Source of the DNA: Psychroserpens algicola
GTDB taxonomy: Bacteria; Bacteroidota; Bacteroidia; Flavobacteriales; Flavobacteriaceae
Length of the DNA stretch: 64,000 bases
NCBI RefSeq assembly: GCF_014526325.1
Contig: NZ_JACNMJ010000005.1
Coordinates: 124,001-188,000, forward strand
Direction of reading: 5' to 3'
The translations under genes were made by a program, and so were the position numbers. Every line of letters starts with the position of its first letter. Position 1 is the first letter of the stretch. Under the pieces are notes generated by a model. That model worked only from the letters and a program-made list of their open reading frames with translations, was not told where the DNA came from and did not search any database. This document shows, in pieces, positions 50,279 through 59,983 of this stretch.

Positions 50279-51475
50279 TTAGTTGCTATAAAATTCTAAA
50301 AATAATGCAGTTTGCTTTTCTACATTAAACTCATTTCGCACACGTTGAATAGCGAAATCTGCCATATGTTGCTTTTTTTCTGAATCAAGATTATGCAATT
50401 CTAGAATAGCTCTGGCCAACGCTTTAGGGTTTCGTTTTGGAACGACTAAGCCTGTTTTTTCATGTAATACGTTTTGTTGTAATCCATCGGCATCAGATAC
50501 CACACAAGGTAATCCTAAAGCCTGAGCCTCTAAAGCAGCATTACCAAAGCCTTCCTGAATACTGTATTGAATATATAAATTGGATTGCTTAAGAGCCTTT
50601 AAAACTTCTGTCTGTGACAATTTGCCAGCAAAGGTAACATGATCTAAAATTCCCAGTTGATAGGCTGCAAAAACTAACCGTTCCCGCTCTTCTCCATCAC
50701 CTATAATTGTAAATTTAAAATCTATATTATCCGATTTCAGTAACGCTAAAGCTTCTAACACATAGTTTAAACCTTTAACCCAGTGCAAACGCGAAATGCA
50801 TAATATCTCTAGATTTTCTTTGGCTTTAGTTGTGTGATCACCAGATGCAAAGAGATTGATATCTATAGCTGGAGTTATAACATGAATACGTTCTTCAGAA
50901 ATGTGATTAGCTATAAGCGTGTGCTTCATTTTTTCTGAAAGCACATGATATTTGACCTTTTTAGAGAATAAAACCTTGTAGCAATTTTTGTGTTTCAATG
51001 GTGATAAATATAAATCAAAGCCTCTGAAGCTAACAGCCATTTTACAGCCAATAGCTTCTGCCACATTTTCTCTGCTATTAGCAAGCATACCATAACCAAA
51101 ATGAAGCCAATCCAGATTTTGATTTAATAAATACTGATTGAGTAGTAAGTTTTTTATCCGATGTTTAAAAGGCAAACCATCTGCTTTATCTAAATTATAA
51201 TGTTTCAAACTACGTTTAGGATGCAAACAAATACACTTCAAAGCAGCAACACAACTCACAATAGTTTTAGATATAAAACCGTTACCTAAACTGGGAGCGG
51301 AGACGATTTTACATGATAAGTTTTGAGGTACTTCTGAAAACGTATCCACATATAAAGTCACATCAAGTCCGTTACTTTGCAACCCTTTGATTTTGTTTCT
51401 AAAAAAGGTTTCAGAGTAACCTGGTATTGAAGATAACACAATACCAATTTTTAAAGAGGATTGTGTGTGTTTCAT
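50279..51475 (-). CDS. Glycosyltransferase family 4
   Basis: A 398-residue GT-B enzyme. The N-terminal loop SSIPGYSETFFRNKIKGLQS is the family's ligand-binding turn (related colanic-acid-type enzymes read YPSxSETFI). The donor domain has ISRLHWVKGLNYVLEALALL, FTIIGDGEERERL and EGFGNAALEAQALGLPCVVS. It resembles WcaL/AmsK-type transferases. It overlaps the upstream GT4 by four bases. Confidence 0.93.
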   Translation of the reverse strand: MKHTQSSLKIGIVLSSIPGYSETFFRNKIKGLQSNGLDVTLYVDTFSEVPQNLSCKIVSAPSLGNGFISKTIVSCVAALKCICLHPKRSLKHYNLDKADGLPFKHRIKNLLLNQYLLNQNLDWLHFGYGMLANSRENVAEAIGCKMAVSFRGFDLYLSPLKHKNCYKVLFSKKVKYHVLSEKMKHTLIANHISEERIHVITPAIDINLFASGDHTTKAKENLEILCISRLHWVKGLNYVLEALALLKSDNIDFKFTIIGDGEERERLVFAAYQLGILDHVTFAGKLSQTEVLKALKQSNLYIQYSIQEGFGNAALEAQALGLPCVVSDADGLQQNVLHEKTGLVVPKRNPKALARAILELHNLDSEKKQHMADFAIQRVRNEFNVEKQTALFLEFYSN

Positions 51476-52644
51476 TTGTATTGATATAGGTCAAACATCC
51501 CTTCAACCATTAGATTTTCAGTATGTTGTTTTTTGATTGTTGCTAAAGCATTATCTGTTAGGTTCTTGATTTGGGTTTCAGACATCAGGCTAATCTCTTG
51601 TATTTTTTTAGCCATTTGCTGGACATTACGAATAGGTACAACAAATCCATTCTCACCATCGATTACTGCTTCTTCCATACCTCCACAATTTGTTGTTAAA
51701 ACTAACTTTTGAGCAGCCATTGCTTCTAAAACGACATTAGCGACACCTTCTTCAGTACTTGGTAATAACAGCAAATCGGATGATTTAATAAGTTGCTGCA
51801 CTTTATGAAATGGTACGTGATTGATGCTAATCACATCATTTTCTAAACCTAACTCTACAAGCTGATATTCCAACTCCAAATTTAAGCCTCCAACTATGGT
51901 ATATGTAAATTTAAAATTTTGATCTTTAAGTAATTTAAATGCATCAAGTGCATAACCATATCCTTTTTTCCAATGTGGTCTACCTACAGATATTACATTA
52001 AATGTATCGTCGTTTTGCGAAGAGGGTTCCATTTCAGTTGTATTAAAAACATCTAAATCTAATCCGCTATAAACCACTTTAATTTTATCTTTCTGTGCGC
52101 CGTATTTCTGAGCTTCTTTTGCAATAGCTTCGGATACCGCATGAAACGCATCAACATTTGGGAAATGCGTTCTATAGACCTCAGCCAGTTGAACATCTGC
52201 AATTGGTGAATAATTAATATGTGCGCCTCTTAAACTAACAATCAGTTTCATGCCGAATGCTTTAACCCAGTCCCATTCATGAATCCCTTTAGCCCATTGC
52301 ACATGAAATATATCTGGCTGGTGCCAAAGTACTGGATAGCACTTTACCTTATCGTACATACCTGTTCTGTTATTGGTCTTTAATATCGCATCAAGTTTTT
52401 GTTTGTCTTTAGATCTAAATAATGTGAGTAGTACACTGTAATACACTAAATAAATTCCTTTTTGGATACGACCAGACTTATAGCCTTTTATCAAAATATT
52501 GCTGCGATAATTGGGTTTCTTTTTTACTCTTCCGAATAATAAAATTTCACAATTTTTATGTGAAAGTCCTTGGATTAGACGTTCAATAAAAGTCGTACTT
52601 GGAATTTCACCTGAATATATTGCTATTTTTAGTTTGTTATTCAC
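51472..52644 (-). CDS. Glycosyltransferase family 4
   Basis: A 390-residue GT-B enzyme with the IYSGEIPSTTFIERLIQGLS N-terminal turn. The donor domain has SVGRPHWKKGYGYALDAFKL and EEGVANVVLEAMAAQKLVLT. It shows the same overall plan as the next gene (50279-51475), so the two may be an ancient duplicated pair, although their detailed sequences differ much. It overlaps that gene by four bases and lies 6 nt after the SGNH-like gene. Confidence 0.93.
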   Translation of the reverse strand: MNNKLKIAIYSGEIPSTTFIERLIQGLSHKNCEILLFGRVKKKPNYRSNILIKGYKSGRIQKGIYLVYYSVLLTLFRSKDKQKLDAILKTNNRTGMYDKVKCYPVLWHQPDIFHVQWAKGIHEWDWVKAFGMKLIVSLRGAHINYSPIADVQLAEVYRTHFPNVDAFHAVSEAIAKEAQKYGAQKDKIKVVYSGLDLDVFNTTEMEPSSQNDDTFNVISVGRPHWKKGYGYALDAFKLLKDQNFKFTYTIVGGLNLELEYQLVELGLENDVISINHVPFHKVQQLIKSSDLLLLPSTEEGVANVVLEAMAAQKLVLTTNCGGMEEAVIDGENGFVVPIRNVQQMAKKIQEISLMSETQIKNLTDNALATIKKQHTENLMVEGMFDLYQYK

Positions 52645-52650
52645 GAAATT

Positions 52651-53553
52651 CTATTCTGAAGGTTTAATGTACGCCTCAAAGTCATTGGCAAAATTAAGAC
52701 TTGATGCCTCTCTTCCTAATGTATTGACATGAATTTCATCATGAAAATATTTCATATTGTTAAGTCCATTACTATGATTAATCACATTGAAAGGTACCGA
52801 ATTAATAGTAGCGTATTTAGTTTTGATTGGTGAGATATAACAAATGAGAGTAATACCATTAGCGTCGCATAAGCCTTTAATCTTTTTTACATATGCATTA
52901 GAAAATGCTATTGGCATTTCTTCAATATCTGTAATTAACTCATCTTCAATTTGAAACACAGGATACGTATAATTACCTTTTTCATCAAAACGATTTCGTT
53001 TATTTGGGCGTACTAAACTCATCATAGATGGAAAAAACAGTTCAGCATTATAATAGGAAACACCGAGAGTAGGCATCCATTTTGAGTGGTATAGAAGACT
53101 GGCTCGTTTACCAGAAAACTGCTTGTAGTAATCTGACACATAAGATCGGTTAGCATACATTAGAAACCGATAATCATTATCATTTATAGCATTTCTTTTG
53201 AAATCAAAACTCGACGGACTTGACGCTAAGATGCAATATTTCGTTTGCTTTCCTTCGGCTAAAAAATGTTGAAGCATTAGATATTGACTAGAAACAGCAG
53301 TATCATCCATAGATAAATTAATTCCGTCAATAGCTAATACAGAGTCTATAACTTTGGTATTAAGTGTTGTTAACCCGTTGCTCGCTCCTAAAATGACATA
53401 ATCAAATTTAGATTCATCAACGGCATTAGCCAAAAATGAAGGCTTATAGAAGCTAGATTGTCTTAAAGCCCATAAACTTCCAAAAGACAAAGCGGTGGCA
53501 AGACATATAAAGCCAAGGAATAAGATACCGAATTTCTTCAAAAATAATGTCAT
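52651..53553 (-). CDS. SGNH-like protein, likely partner of the MBOAT
   Basis: A 300-residue protein with one N-terminal membrane helix (about 8-30) and an extracytoplasmic domain. SGNH-type features are visible: YVILGASNGLTTLN with candidate nucleophile Ser58, and a C-terminal FHDEIHVNTLG with Asp272 and His275 as the D-x2-H pair. Proteins of this layout (AlgX/AlgJ, DltD, PatB type) complete O-acetyl or alanyl transfer started by an MBOAT. The gene is 2 nt downstream of an MBOAT, which strongly supports that role. It has no close named family that I recognise. Confidence 0.75.
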   Translation of the reverse strand: MTLFLKKFGILFLGFICLATALSFGSLWALRQSSFYKPSFLANAVDESKFDYVILGASNGLTTLNTKVIDSVLAIDGINLSMDDTAVSSQYLMLQHFLAEGKQTKYCILASSPSSFDFKRNAINDNDYRFLMYANRSYVSDYYKQFSGKRASLLYHSKWMPTLGVSYYNAELFFPSMMSLVRPNKRNRFDEKGNYTYPVFQIEDELITDIEEMPIAFSNAYVKKIKGLCDANGITLICYISPIKTKYATINSVPFNVINHSNGLNNMKYFHDEIHVNTLGREASSLNFANDFEAYIKPSE

Positions 53554-53555
53554 AG

Positions 53556-54983
53556 CTAAAATTGGAAGTATATAAAATCTGAAGGATTTTTAAATACTCC
53601 CATAAAAGTAATAAGGATTGTAATAAAAACAGCCATAATTGGTGATAATATCACTTCTTTCTTATGCTTTTGAATTGATAAAAACTCAAAAACAAGCATC
53701 GTTATTACGCTAAATAAAATTATCAAACTGAATAAAACAGACTTACTGGTTTTATAAAACAATGCTACTGAATGTCCTTTAAAACTGAAAACATCTACGA
53801 TATAGTTTACAGCAATTGTTGCCGTGTCGGCTCTAAAGAAAACCCAGGCAAATGTGACCAGTAAAAAAGTAAATACAATTTTAGGGAGTTGTTGAAATGA
53901 TATCTTAGTATCATTTACGTAGGTTCTGTTTTTGTTAACCAGCAATAGTGGTAGAAATAGTAAGGCATGAATGCCGCCCCAAATTATGAAGGTCCAGTTA
54001 GCACCATGCCAAAATCCGCTTACTAAGAAAACAATGAGCACGTTTCGAATCTGTTTCATTGAGGTGCCTCTTGATCCTCCCAAAGGTATGTAGACATAAT
54101 CTCTAAACCATGTAGACAATGAAATGTGCCAGCGTCTCCAGAATTCGGCAATATTCCTCGAAAAATAAGGAAATGAAAAGTTAACCATTAATGAAAATCC
54201 AAACAATCTGGCAACACCTATTGCAATATCAGAATACCCAGAAAAATCTCCATAAATTTGAAACCCGAATAAAATTGCTCCAATAAATAATTCTAAAGAG
54301 GAATAATTAGAACTTCCATCAAATATCTGATTGACAAAAAACGCACAATTATCGGCTACAACTACTTTTTTAAATAATCCCCAAATAATAAGATAGATAC
54401 CGCTCATCGCAAAATTGGCATTAAATTTCCGCTTAGTGATAAACTGAGGTAACAGATGCTTTGCTCTCTCAATTGGACCAGCAACTAACTGAGGGAAAAA
54501 GGATACAAAAGCAGCAAACTGAATAAAATTTTGAGTAGGCTTCAATTTCTTATTATAAACATCAATAGTATAACTCAAGGTCTGAAACGTATAAAAACTA
54601 ATCCCTACAGGCAATATAATATCAAGGTTATTGGGCTGTATGCTGTTTCCAAAGAAGCTAAATGCCGTCACAAAACTATCTACAAAGAAATTATAGTATT
54701 TAAAAAACATTAAAAGTCCGATATTGACTCCAATACTCGTCCAGAGTAAGTATTTCCGTTTTTTGGCATGTGATGTTTTTTTGAGATATATGCCAATACT
54801 AAAATCGACAATTGTACTGAACAAAATCAATGATAAAAAGCGCCAGTCCCACCATCCGTAGAATACATAACTCGCTATGACTAACAATGTATTTTGCAGT
54901 CGTAAATGCTGTTTCACAACAAACCAATATAGCACAAAAACTATAGGTAAGAATATTGCAAAATCAATAGAGTTAAAAAGCAT
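53556..54983 (-). CDS. MBOAT-family O-acyltransferase (AlgI-like)
   Basis: A 475-residue membrane-bound O-acyltransferase with about eleven spans. The conserved histidines are His286 (FWRRWHISLSTWFRDYVY) and His326 (VSGFWHGANWTFIIWGG), as in AlgI. It probably carries an acetyl group across the inner membrane for transfer to the glycan, handing it to the SGNH-like protein encoded 2 nt downstream. N-terminal MLFNSIDFAIFLPIVFVLYW is also typical. It follows the sulfotransferase by 9 nt. Confidence 0.95.
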   Translation of the reverse strand: MLFNSIDFAIFLPIVFVLYWFVVKQHLRLQNTLLVIASYVFYGWWDWRFLSLILFSTIVDFSIGIYLKKTSHAKKRKYLLWTSIGVNIGLLMFFKYYNFFVDSFVTAFSFFGNSIQPNNLDIILPVGISFYTFQTLSYTIDVYNKKLKPTQNFIQFAAFVSFFPQLVAGPIERAKHLLPQFITKRKFNANFAMSGIYLIIWGLFKKVVVADNCAFFVNQIFDGSSNYSSLELFIGAILFGFQIYGDFSGYSDIAIGVARLFGFSLMVNFSFPYFSRNIAEFWRRWHISLSTWFRDYVYIPLGGSRGTSMKQIRNVLIVFLVSGFWHGANWTFIIWGGIHALLFLPLLLVNKNRTYVNDTKISFQQLPKIVFTFLLVTFAWVFFRADTATIAVNYIVDVFSFKGHSVALFYKTSKSVLFSLIILFSVITMLVFEFLSIQKHKKEVILSPIMAVFITILITFMGVFKNPSDFIYFQF

Positions 54984-54992
54984 AACTTATAG

Positions 54993-55844
54993 TTAATATT
55001 GTCTTGGGTACAGTGTTGTTTTAAATGTATCTAAAATAGTGTTCATCTTATTTAAATCGTCTTGAGACCAGTTTGAAACTTCCTTTTTTCCGGAGTGAAC
55101 ACGACTTTCAGGATGGGTTTTGGAAGACGGTTTTTTATAATAATCTTCCAAATTACTTACAGGTTCTATTTGAAACTCATCACACAAATTATAAAACTCT
55201 TTGATATCTGAAACCAAGGTCTCATATGTAACAACTTTGACGTGACTTGTATAGGATTCGAAAATATCTAAAGGCAGTACATTTTCTATACACCATCGCA
55301 ATGCTAATATTTCAATATCTGATAGTGTTTCATAAGTTGAAATATCAAATCCAAAATGATGTTTTATGAGCTTAAGCAATGCCTCTTGTTTTACAAAATG
55401 CGATAAATCATAAAGCCATGGAAACTTTACTTTTTGTTGTGATCTAATGACATCATAAGGATTTCGGAGCAAGTGAATAACAGGAATACCATAGCTTTCA
55501 TTCATATATTGAGCCATTAAATTTGCTCTCACAAATTTGATGATAAACTTCTTGGGTATAAATGGCCACAAATGCCTTTTAAACTTACGGTTACTATTTT
55601 GAGCAATCCAATCGCTATCGACCCGATTACTGAATATTTGAGTTAAATAGCTATGCACATCTTTAGATACTGTTTGAGATGTTATCCATTTATCACATAA
55701 TAAATGCCCTTTAAGCGTTTGTGTTTCATGCTCTGGTTCAAACAACATACGATAGCGATGTTGGGACGCCATAGTTTCCGACAGCCAGCTTGTGCCGCTT
55801 CTTGCGGTACCAACAATAATAATATGCTTGTTAAATTTAGGCAT
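54993..55844 (-). CDS. Sulfotransferase-family protein
   Basis: A 283-residue protein with the PAPS-binding P-loop at 12-19 (VGTARSGTSWLSETMA) and the 3'-phosphate-binding stretch VIHLLRNPYDVIRSQQ. These are the hallmarks of carbohydrate-type sulfotransferases that move sulfate from PAPS to sugars. There is no signal peptide, so it would act on lipid-linked intermediates in the cytoplasm. A sulfated surface glycan would fit a marine bacterium. The acceptor sugar is unknown. It lies between the MBOAT and a GT4. Confidence 0.88.
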   Translation of the reverse strand: MPKFNKHIIIVGTARSGTSWLSETMASQHRYRMLFEPEHETQTLKGHLLCDKWITSQTVSKDVHSYLTQIFSNRVDSDWIAQNSNRKFKRHLWPFIPKKFIIKFVRANLMAQYMNESYGIPVIHLLRNPYDVIRSQQKVKFPWLYDLSHFVKQEALLKLIKHHFGFDISTYETLSDIEILALRWCIENVLPLDIFESYTSHVKVVTYETLVSDIKEFYNLCDEFQIEPVSNLEDYYKKPSSKTHPESRVHSGKKEVSNWSQDDLNKMNTILDTFKTTLYPRQY

Positions 55845-55845
55845 G

Positions 55846-56931
55846 TTAAGGTTTCACAAGTTTAGTGTATAGGTCTTCATGTGCTGAAATAAAGGCTTCC
55901 ATCGAAAAATGGTCTATACAATGTTGCCTTAATTTTTCACCTATTTGATGACGGCTTTCCAGATCTAAGCCTTTTATATATTTTATTTTTTCACTTAAAG
56001 CTTCGGCATTTTCTGCAGGAAATAATAGTTCAGGAAATTCTTTAAGCACAAAATTAATTCCAGTGATATTGGATCCTAAAATAGGAATTGCCATACACAT
56101 CGCTTCGACCAAAGCCATCGGCATTCCTTCTTTACGCCCTTGATCTAAAGTAGGAATGACATACATGTCAGATTGTACAATATAAGGGCGAACATCGGCC
56201 TGTTTTCCGTGAAAAACCACTTGACCAGATAACCCTAAACGCCCACACAACTGCATTAATTCTTGTCCGTAATCATTCGTATTATCACCTAGAATATCCA
56301 ATGTTATATCCGAATCATTAAGTCTGTGAATCGCATGTATTAAAACCTCAATTCCTTTTACAGGTACGAGATTAGCGACGGTAATGATTCGAAAAGAATT
56401 TGATTGTGTTTTACTGAAATGTTCCGGACTATAATATGTTGTATCTATACCTAACGGAATAAGTTTCTGAGCATTCTTATTAGGAAAATACTGCTGCATT
56501 TCATCATTGATCGTAACAATAAAATTAGCCAAAAAGCTCTTGATTTTCCAATGTTTATTGAAGCCCATCGCTTTTTTGGTGTACATCCATTTGATGCCTA
56601 TCAATCGTGCAGCAAGCGCTTCGGTCCAATCATTACTCCATTGCCAGGAATGAACTATGTCAAAATTGTGTGTTTTATAAAATTTAGAAATACGACGCAC
56701 TCGAAACAGTAAGCTATAATAAGGACGATAGTGTGTTTTGGTTTCGAAAATATGAATAGGAACGCCTAAGGCTTCAACCGTTTTAAAAAAAGCTCCTTTG
56801 TTATCACCACAAGCAATATGAACATCAAATTTGGACTTATCTAAACCATGTACTAAATCATAAACCACCTTTCCGCTTCCTGCAGTATTAAAATTAGAAA
56901 TTGTAAAAAGAATCCTAATGCGTTTATTCAT
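55846..56931 (-). CDS. Glycosyltransferase family 4
   Basis: A 361-residue GT-B enzyme. The N-terminal turn is FTISNFNTAGSGKVVYDLVH, and the donor domain has TVANLVPVKGIEVLIHAIHR, LGDNTNDYGQEL and EGMPMALVEAMCMAIPILGS. It is one base upstream of the sulfotransferase gene and overlaps the hexapeptide acyltransferase by eight bases. Confidence 0.93.
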   Translation of the reverse strand: MNKRIRILFTISNFNTAGSGKVVYDLVHGLDKSKFDVHIACGDNKGAFFKTVEALGVPIHIFETKTHYRPYYSLLFRVRRISKFYKTHNFDIVHSWQWSNDWTEALAARLIGIKWMYTKKAMGFNKHWKIKSFLANFIVTINDEMQQYFPNKNAQKLIPLGIDTTYYSPEHFSKTQSNSFRIITVANLVPVKGIEVLIHAIHRLNDSDITLDILGDNTNDYGQELMQLCGRLGLSGQVVFHGKQADVRPYIVQSDMYVIPTLDQGRKEGMPMALVEAMCMAIPILGSNITGINFVLKEFPELLFPAENAEALSEKIKYIKGLDLESRHQIGEKLRQHCIDHFSMEAFISAHEDLYTKLVKP

Positions 56932-57505
56932 TATGTAAAGATCGTATTATTTTCGCTGGATTACCTGCCACCACTGAATTTGAAGGCACATCTTTAACAA
57001 TTACCGAACCTGCTCCAATAATCACATTATCGCCAATTGTAATATCGCCTATAATAGCCACATTAGCCCCTACCACAACATTATCACCAATAACAGGTAC
57101 AAGTGTATTGTCATTAAATTTATTACCAATGGTTAGGCTGTTTCTGAATTGAAAGTTTTTACCAATAGATTTGGCATTGATAACTGTAGCAAAAGGATGA
57201 TAACACATTAATCCTCCAGCTATTTTCGTACTTCCAAAAATTTTGCAGTTAAAATCTCTTACAAAATAAGGCTTCCAAGGATGGTATCTGGCATTAATTC
57301 TCCAGAAAAAAATATGAGCAAACTCAGGGTAATACAACATCAAATGATGAAATTTCTTTTTTGTGGTATTTGGATTAACACGACATCCTCTCACAAGCAC
57401 AGTTTGTTCAACATCTTGTTGAATTGTAGTATTATCACTAACATATTTTGAATACAATTTAGTGATAAGTAATTTTCTATGTGCATGTTTTAAAAAATGT
57501 ATCAT
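56924..57505 (-). CDS. Hexapeptide-repeat (LbH) acyltransferase
   Basis: A 193-residue CysE/WcaB-type acetyltransferase. After an N-terminal helical part (1-90) the left-handed beta-helix runs from about 95: GSTKIAGGLMCYHPFATVIN, VIGDNVVVGANVAIIGDITI and GDNVIIGAGSVIVKDVPSN, with the closing VVAGNPAKIIRSL. The repeats show the isoleucine-rich [LIV]-G-x4 pattern. It probably O- or N-acetylates a sugar with acetyl-CoA. His102 or nearby histidines (CYHPFATV) may be catalytic. It overlaps the GT4 by eight bases. Confidence 0.93.
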   Translation of the reverse strand: MIHFLKHAHRKLLITKLYSKYVSDNTTIQQDVEQTVLVRGCRVNPNTTKKKFHHLMLYYPEFAHIFFWRINARYHPWKPYFVRDFNCKIFGSTKIAGGLMCYHPFATVINAKSIGKNFQFRNSLTIGNKFNDNTLVPVIGDNVVVGANVAIIGDITIGDNVIIGAGSVIVKDVPSNSVVAGNPAKIIRSLHNE

Positions 57506-57523
57506 AAACCGTAGCGCATCAGA

Positions 57524-58501
57524 TTATTTTTTCACAATATAAGGTACTATATAATAACCATAAAATTTCAGCAGAGAAGAAAATGGAAATACAACCAAAA
57601 GTGACAGAAAAAAACGAATCAAAAATGGCACTTCAATCGCAGAGACTTGTTGTAATAAATCATTTTTTAGAGTCTTTCTTTGTGCAAAGCCTTCAGTAAA
57701 AAACACCTGTTTACCCATAACTTTATACAGTTGTTCAAAGAGTAACTTATTAAATTCTTCTGGTGTGTCATGTTCTAAATAAAATGGCAAATGCTCTTTC
57801 ACCAATCTTGGCCATTGCATAAAAGCACGTGGTGTTTTCTTTTTATTTTTTTCTATGGTAGAATCGGTATGCTTATAATACATATAGACGTACATATCGA
57901 TAAAAGCAATATCACACATCATACCCAACTTAATATCTAATGCGGTGTCTTGTCCGATTCTTAAATCCTCATTATAAATTCCGATGGTATCGAAAACAGT
58001 TCTACGATACATGAATGCAGGAGGCCCAACAACTTTACTCAAATCTGAAAACCAGATTAAACCAAAATAAGGTTTTGGATGAATCGTCACTTCTAAGGTT
58101 TCGTCGTCTGGTTTTGTAGTCTTTTCAATACTTTGCGATGATTTTACCATTTTTCCAACAACAGCATCTACTTGAGTATGCGCATCAAGTACATCTATCA
58201 TTTTTAGCAATGCGTTGGGATAAATACCATCATCAACATCAAAAAAATACACATATTCACCTTTAGCATTAACAAGCCCTTTATTTCGAGTAGGCGCAGC
58301 ACCTTGTTTCGGTTGAAAATAAGATGACACCCTAGAATCTCTTTTTTGAATTTTCTTAATTTCTTCGGCAGTTCCATCTGTAGAATTATTATCAACATAA
58401 ATGATCTCTATATCTTCAACACCTTGATTTATGATAGATTGATAAGACGACTCAATAAATTGAGCTGCATTATATGAAGGAATAACTACAGATAACTTCA
58501 T
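57524..58501 (-). CDS. Glycosyltransferase family 2
   Basis: A 325-residue GT-A enzyme. The N terminus reads MKLSVVIPSYNAAQFIESSY, the first Asp of the UDP site is in IIYVDNNSTDGTAEEIKK, and the DxD motif is YFFDVDDGIYP. GIYNEDLRIGQDTALDIKLG contains the catalytic base. A short hydrophobic C terminus (PFLIRFFLSLLVVFPFSSLL) associates it with the membrane. Its start overlaps the asparagine synthase-like gene by four bases. Confidence 0.94.
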   Translation of the reverse strand: MKLSVVIPSYNAAQFIESSYQSIINQGVEDIEIIYVDNNSTDGTAEEIKKIQKRDSRVSSYFQPKQGAAPTRNKGLVNAKGEYVYFFDVDDGIYPNALLKMIDVLDAHTQVDAVVGKMVKSSQSIEKTTKPDDETLEVTIHPKPYFGLIWFSDLSKVVGPPAFMYRRTVFDTIGIYNEDLRIGQDTALDIKLGMMCDIAFIDMYVYMYYKHTDSTIEKNKKKTPRAFMQWPRLVKEHLPFYLEHDTPEEFNKLLFEQLYKVMGKQVFFTEGFAQRKTLKNDLLQQVSAIEVPFLIRFFLSLLVVFPFSSLLKFYGYYIVPYIVKK

Positions 58502-59889
58502 TTATTGGTTTTATAAAATAATTTATGCCACAGTGACAAGGTCAATAACATACTCACCGAATGCGAGTAACGCACCACATCTTCATTTTTAAATTTGTCA
58601 TAAAATGACTGTACAATAGATTCTGGAATAAATTCTAAATACGGCTTCGAAAACAGATAACTCCTTAACTTTTGATCATTCGCATCACCCAAAAACTGTA
58701 ACTCAAAATTACGTTGAATATAAGGATTACCAATGATACCATTAAATTCCCGTTTTAATTTATCGATAACACGATAAGGAAGATTATAAGGCATTTTATT
58801 ATACCTGTAATTTTTTATACTAAATGGTTTTTGATCCTGCCAAGTAATTTCTGAGAGTGCATCGTTGGTTTTTAAGTGTGCTAATTGCATCCTACGATCG
58901 GCAAGATATGCTTCGGGAATGGTGCAAATAAACTCACACATACGATTGTCATAATACGGTAAATGAATGTTATGTGCTTCCTCAAAAATCGACAAGTTCG
59001 TTGATGTCCATCTGTGAGCCCACTGAGAGGTTTTAAAAGCTCTGACTTTAGCACTCACATTATCAATTTTTATGTTTGAAAGTAATTGCTCTAACCGTTG
59101 AGATAAATAAGACTCAAATTCACCGTCGAGACCCCAAGTTTCCCAAAGTGATTTTGCAAGCGCTAACCCATCCTTTTTTACCATTTTTTTGTACAATAAC
59201 GGAATGATATCTGATTCTTGAGTGCCTTCAGGAACACCTCTATCAAATAGCACATCTCCCCAATGTCCGAGTGACATTTCGCCTTCCATAGCTTTCAGGT
59301 CTTTAAGAATGGCCATTTGTCTCGGATGAGTAAATTCTGAAAAACAACCGTTAATTTGAGCAAGTTCTTCAATATCATTCCATAAATATCCTTTTGGAAT
59401 TTCAAATTTCTGAAACTTGAATCCGCAAGCTTTGGCTACTTTTTCACTTATTTTATGTTCAGGGAATCCACCTTTAAATGAATAACTATACGCCTGAACA
59501 TCGTTATTAAGCTCTTTGAAAATTAGTGCTTGACTCCTGCTATCCAAACCACCAGATAACGGTAAAATCACTTTTGAATCACCAAATTGCTCTTTGGTGA
59601 TTGTTTTTAAAAGCGTGACATATTCATTTACTGCATCATCAAAACTCAGCTGTCTTGGCTCATAATACCATTCAAACCAGGGTTTACTTTCAATAAGATA
59701 GCCCTCTTCATCCAGCGTATGATCATGCGCTGGCAACAAACAAACCTCATCTTTATAAAACGTATCGGAGTCTAAGAAAAAACCAGTCGCTACATATATA
59801 GCTATAGCTTTTAAATTAAGTTCATTTGGAGCTTTTATCTTGGCAAAACGCTGTTTAGAAGGTAATATTTGAGTTCGAATGTGCTTCAT
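58498..59889 (-). CDS. Asparagine synthase-like protein lacking the glutaminase domain
   Basis: A 463-residue homologue of the asparagine synthase synthetase domain. The ATP pyrophosphatase loop is LPLSGGLDSRSQALIF (Ser112-Ser117). The N-terminal 95 residues are too short for a glutaminase and have no Cys2, resembling only the end of that domain (GFFLDSDTFYKDEVCLLPAH). It would therefore need free ammonia, another amidotransferase subunit or a different nucleophile, as in beta-lactam synthetase-like relatives. It is 94 nt downstream of a complete AsnB, with which it might pair (inference). Confidence 0.88.
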   Translation of the reverse strand: MKHIRTQILPSKQRFAKIKAPNELNLKAIAIYVATGFFLDSDTFYKDEVCLLPAHDHTLDEEGYLIESKPWFEWYYEPRQLSFDDAVNEYVTLLKTITKEQFGDSKVILPLSGGLDSRSQALIFKELNNDVQAYSYSFKGGFPEHKISEKVAKACGFKFQKFEIPKGYLWNDIEELAQINGCFSEFTHPRQMAILKDLKAMEGEMSLGHWGDVLFDRGVPEGTQESDIIPLLYKKMVKKDGLALAKSLWETWGLDGEFESYLSQRLEQLLSNIKIDNVSAKVRAFKTSQWAHRWTSTNLSIFEEAHNIHLPYYDNRMCEFICTIPEAYLADRRMQLAHLKTNDALSEITWQDQKPFSIKNYRYNKMPYNLPYRVIDKLKREFNGIIGNPYIQRNFELQFLGDANDQKLRSYLFSKPYLEFIPESIVQSFYDKFKNEDVVRYSHSVSMLLTLSLWHKLFYKTNK

Positions 59890-59983
59890 AAATATGCTCT
59901 ACGAATATAGCAATTTTATTTCCACATAACCTATGAAACATTCAGTAATACATCATAAAAATAAATGAAGTATTATCTAAAAT

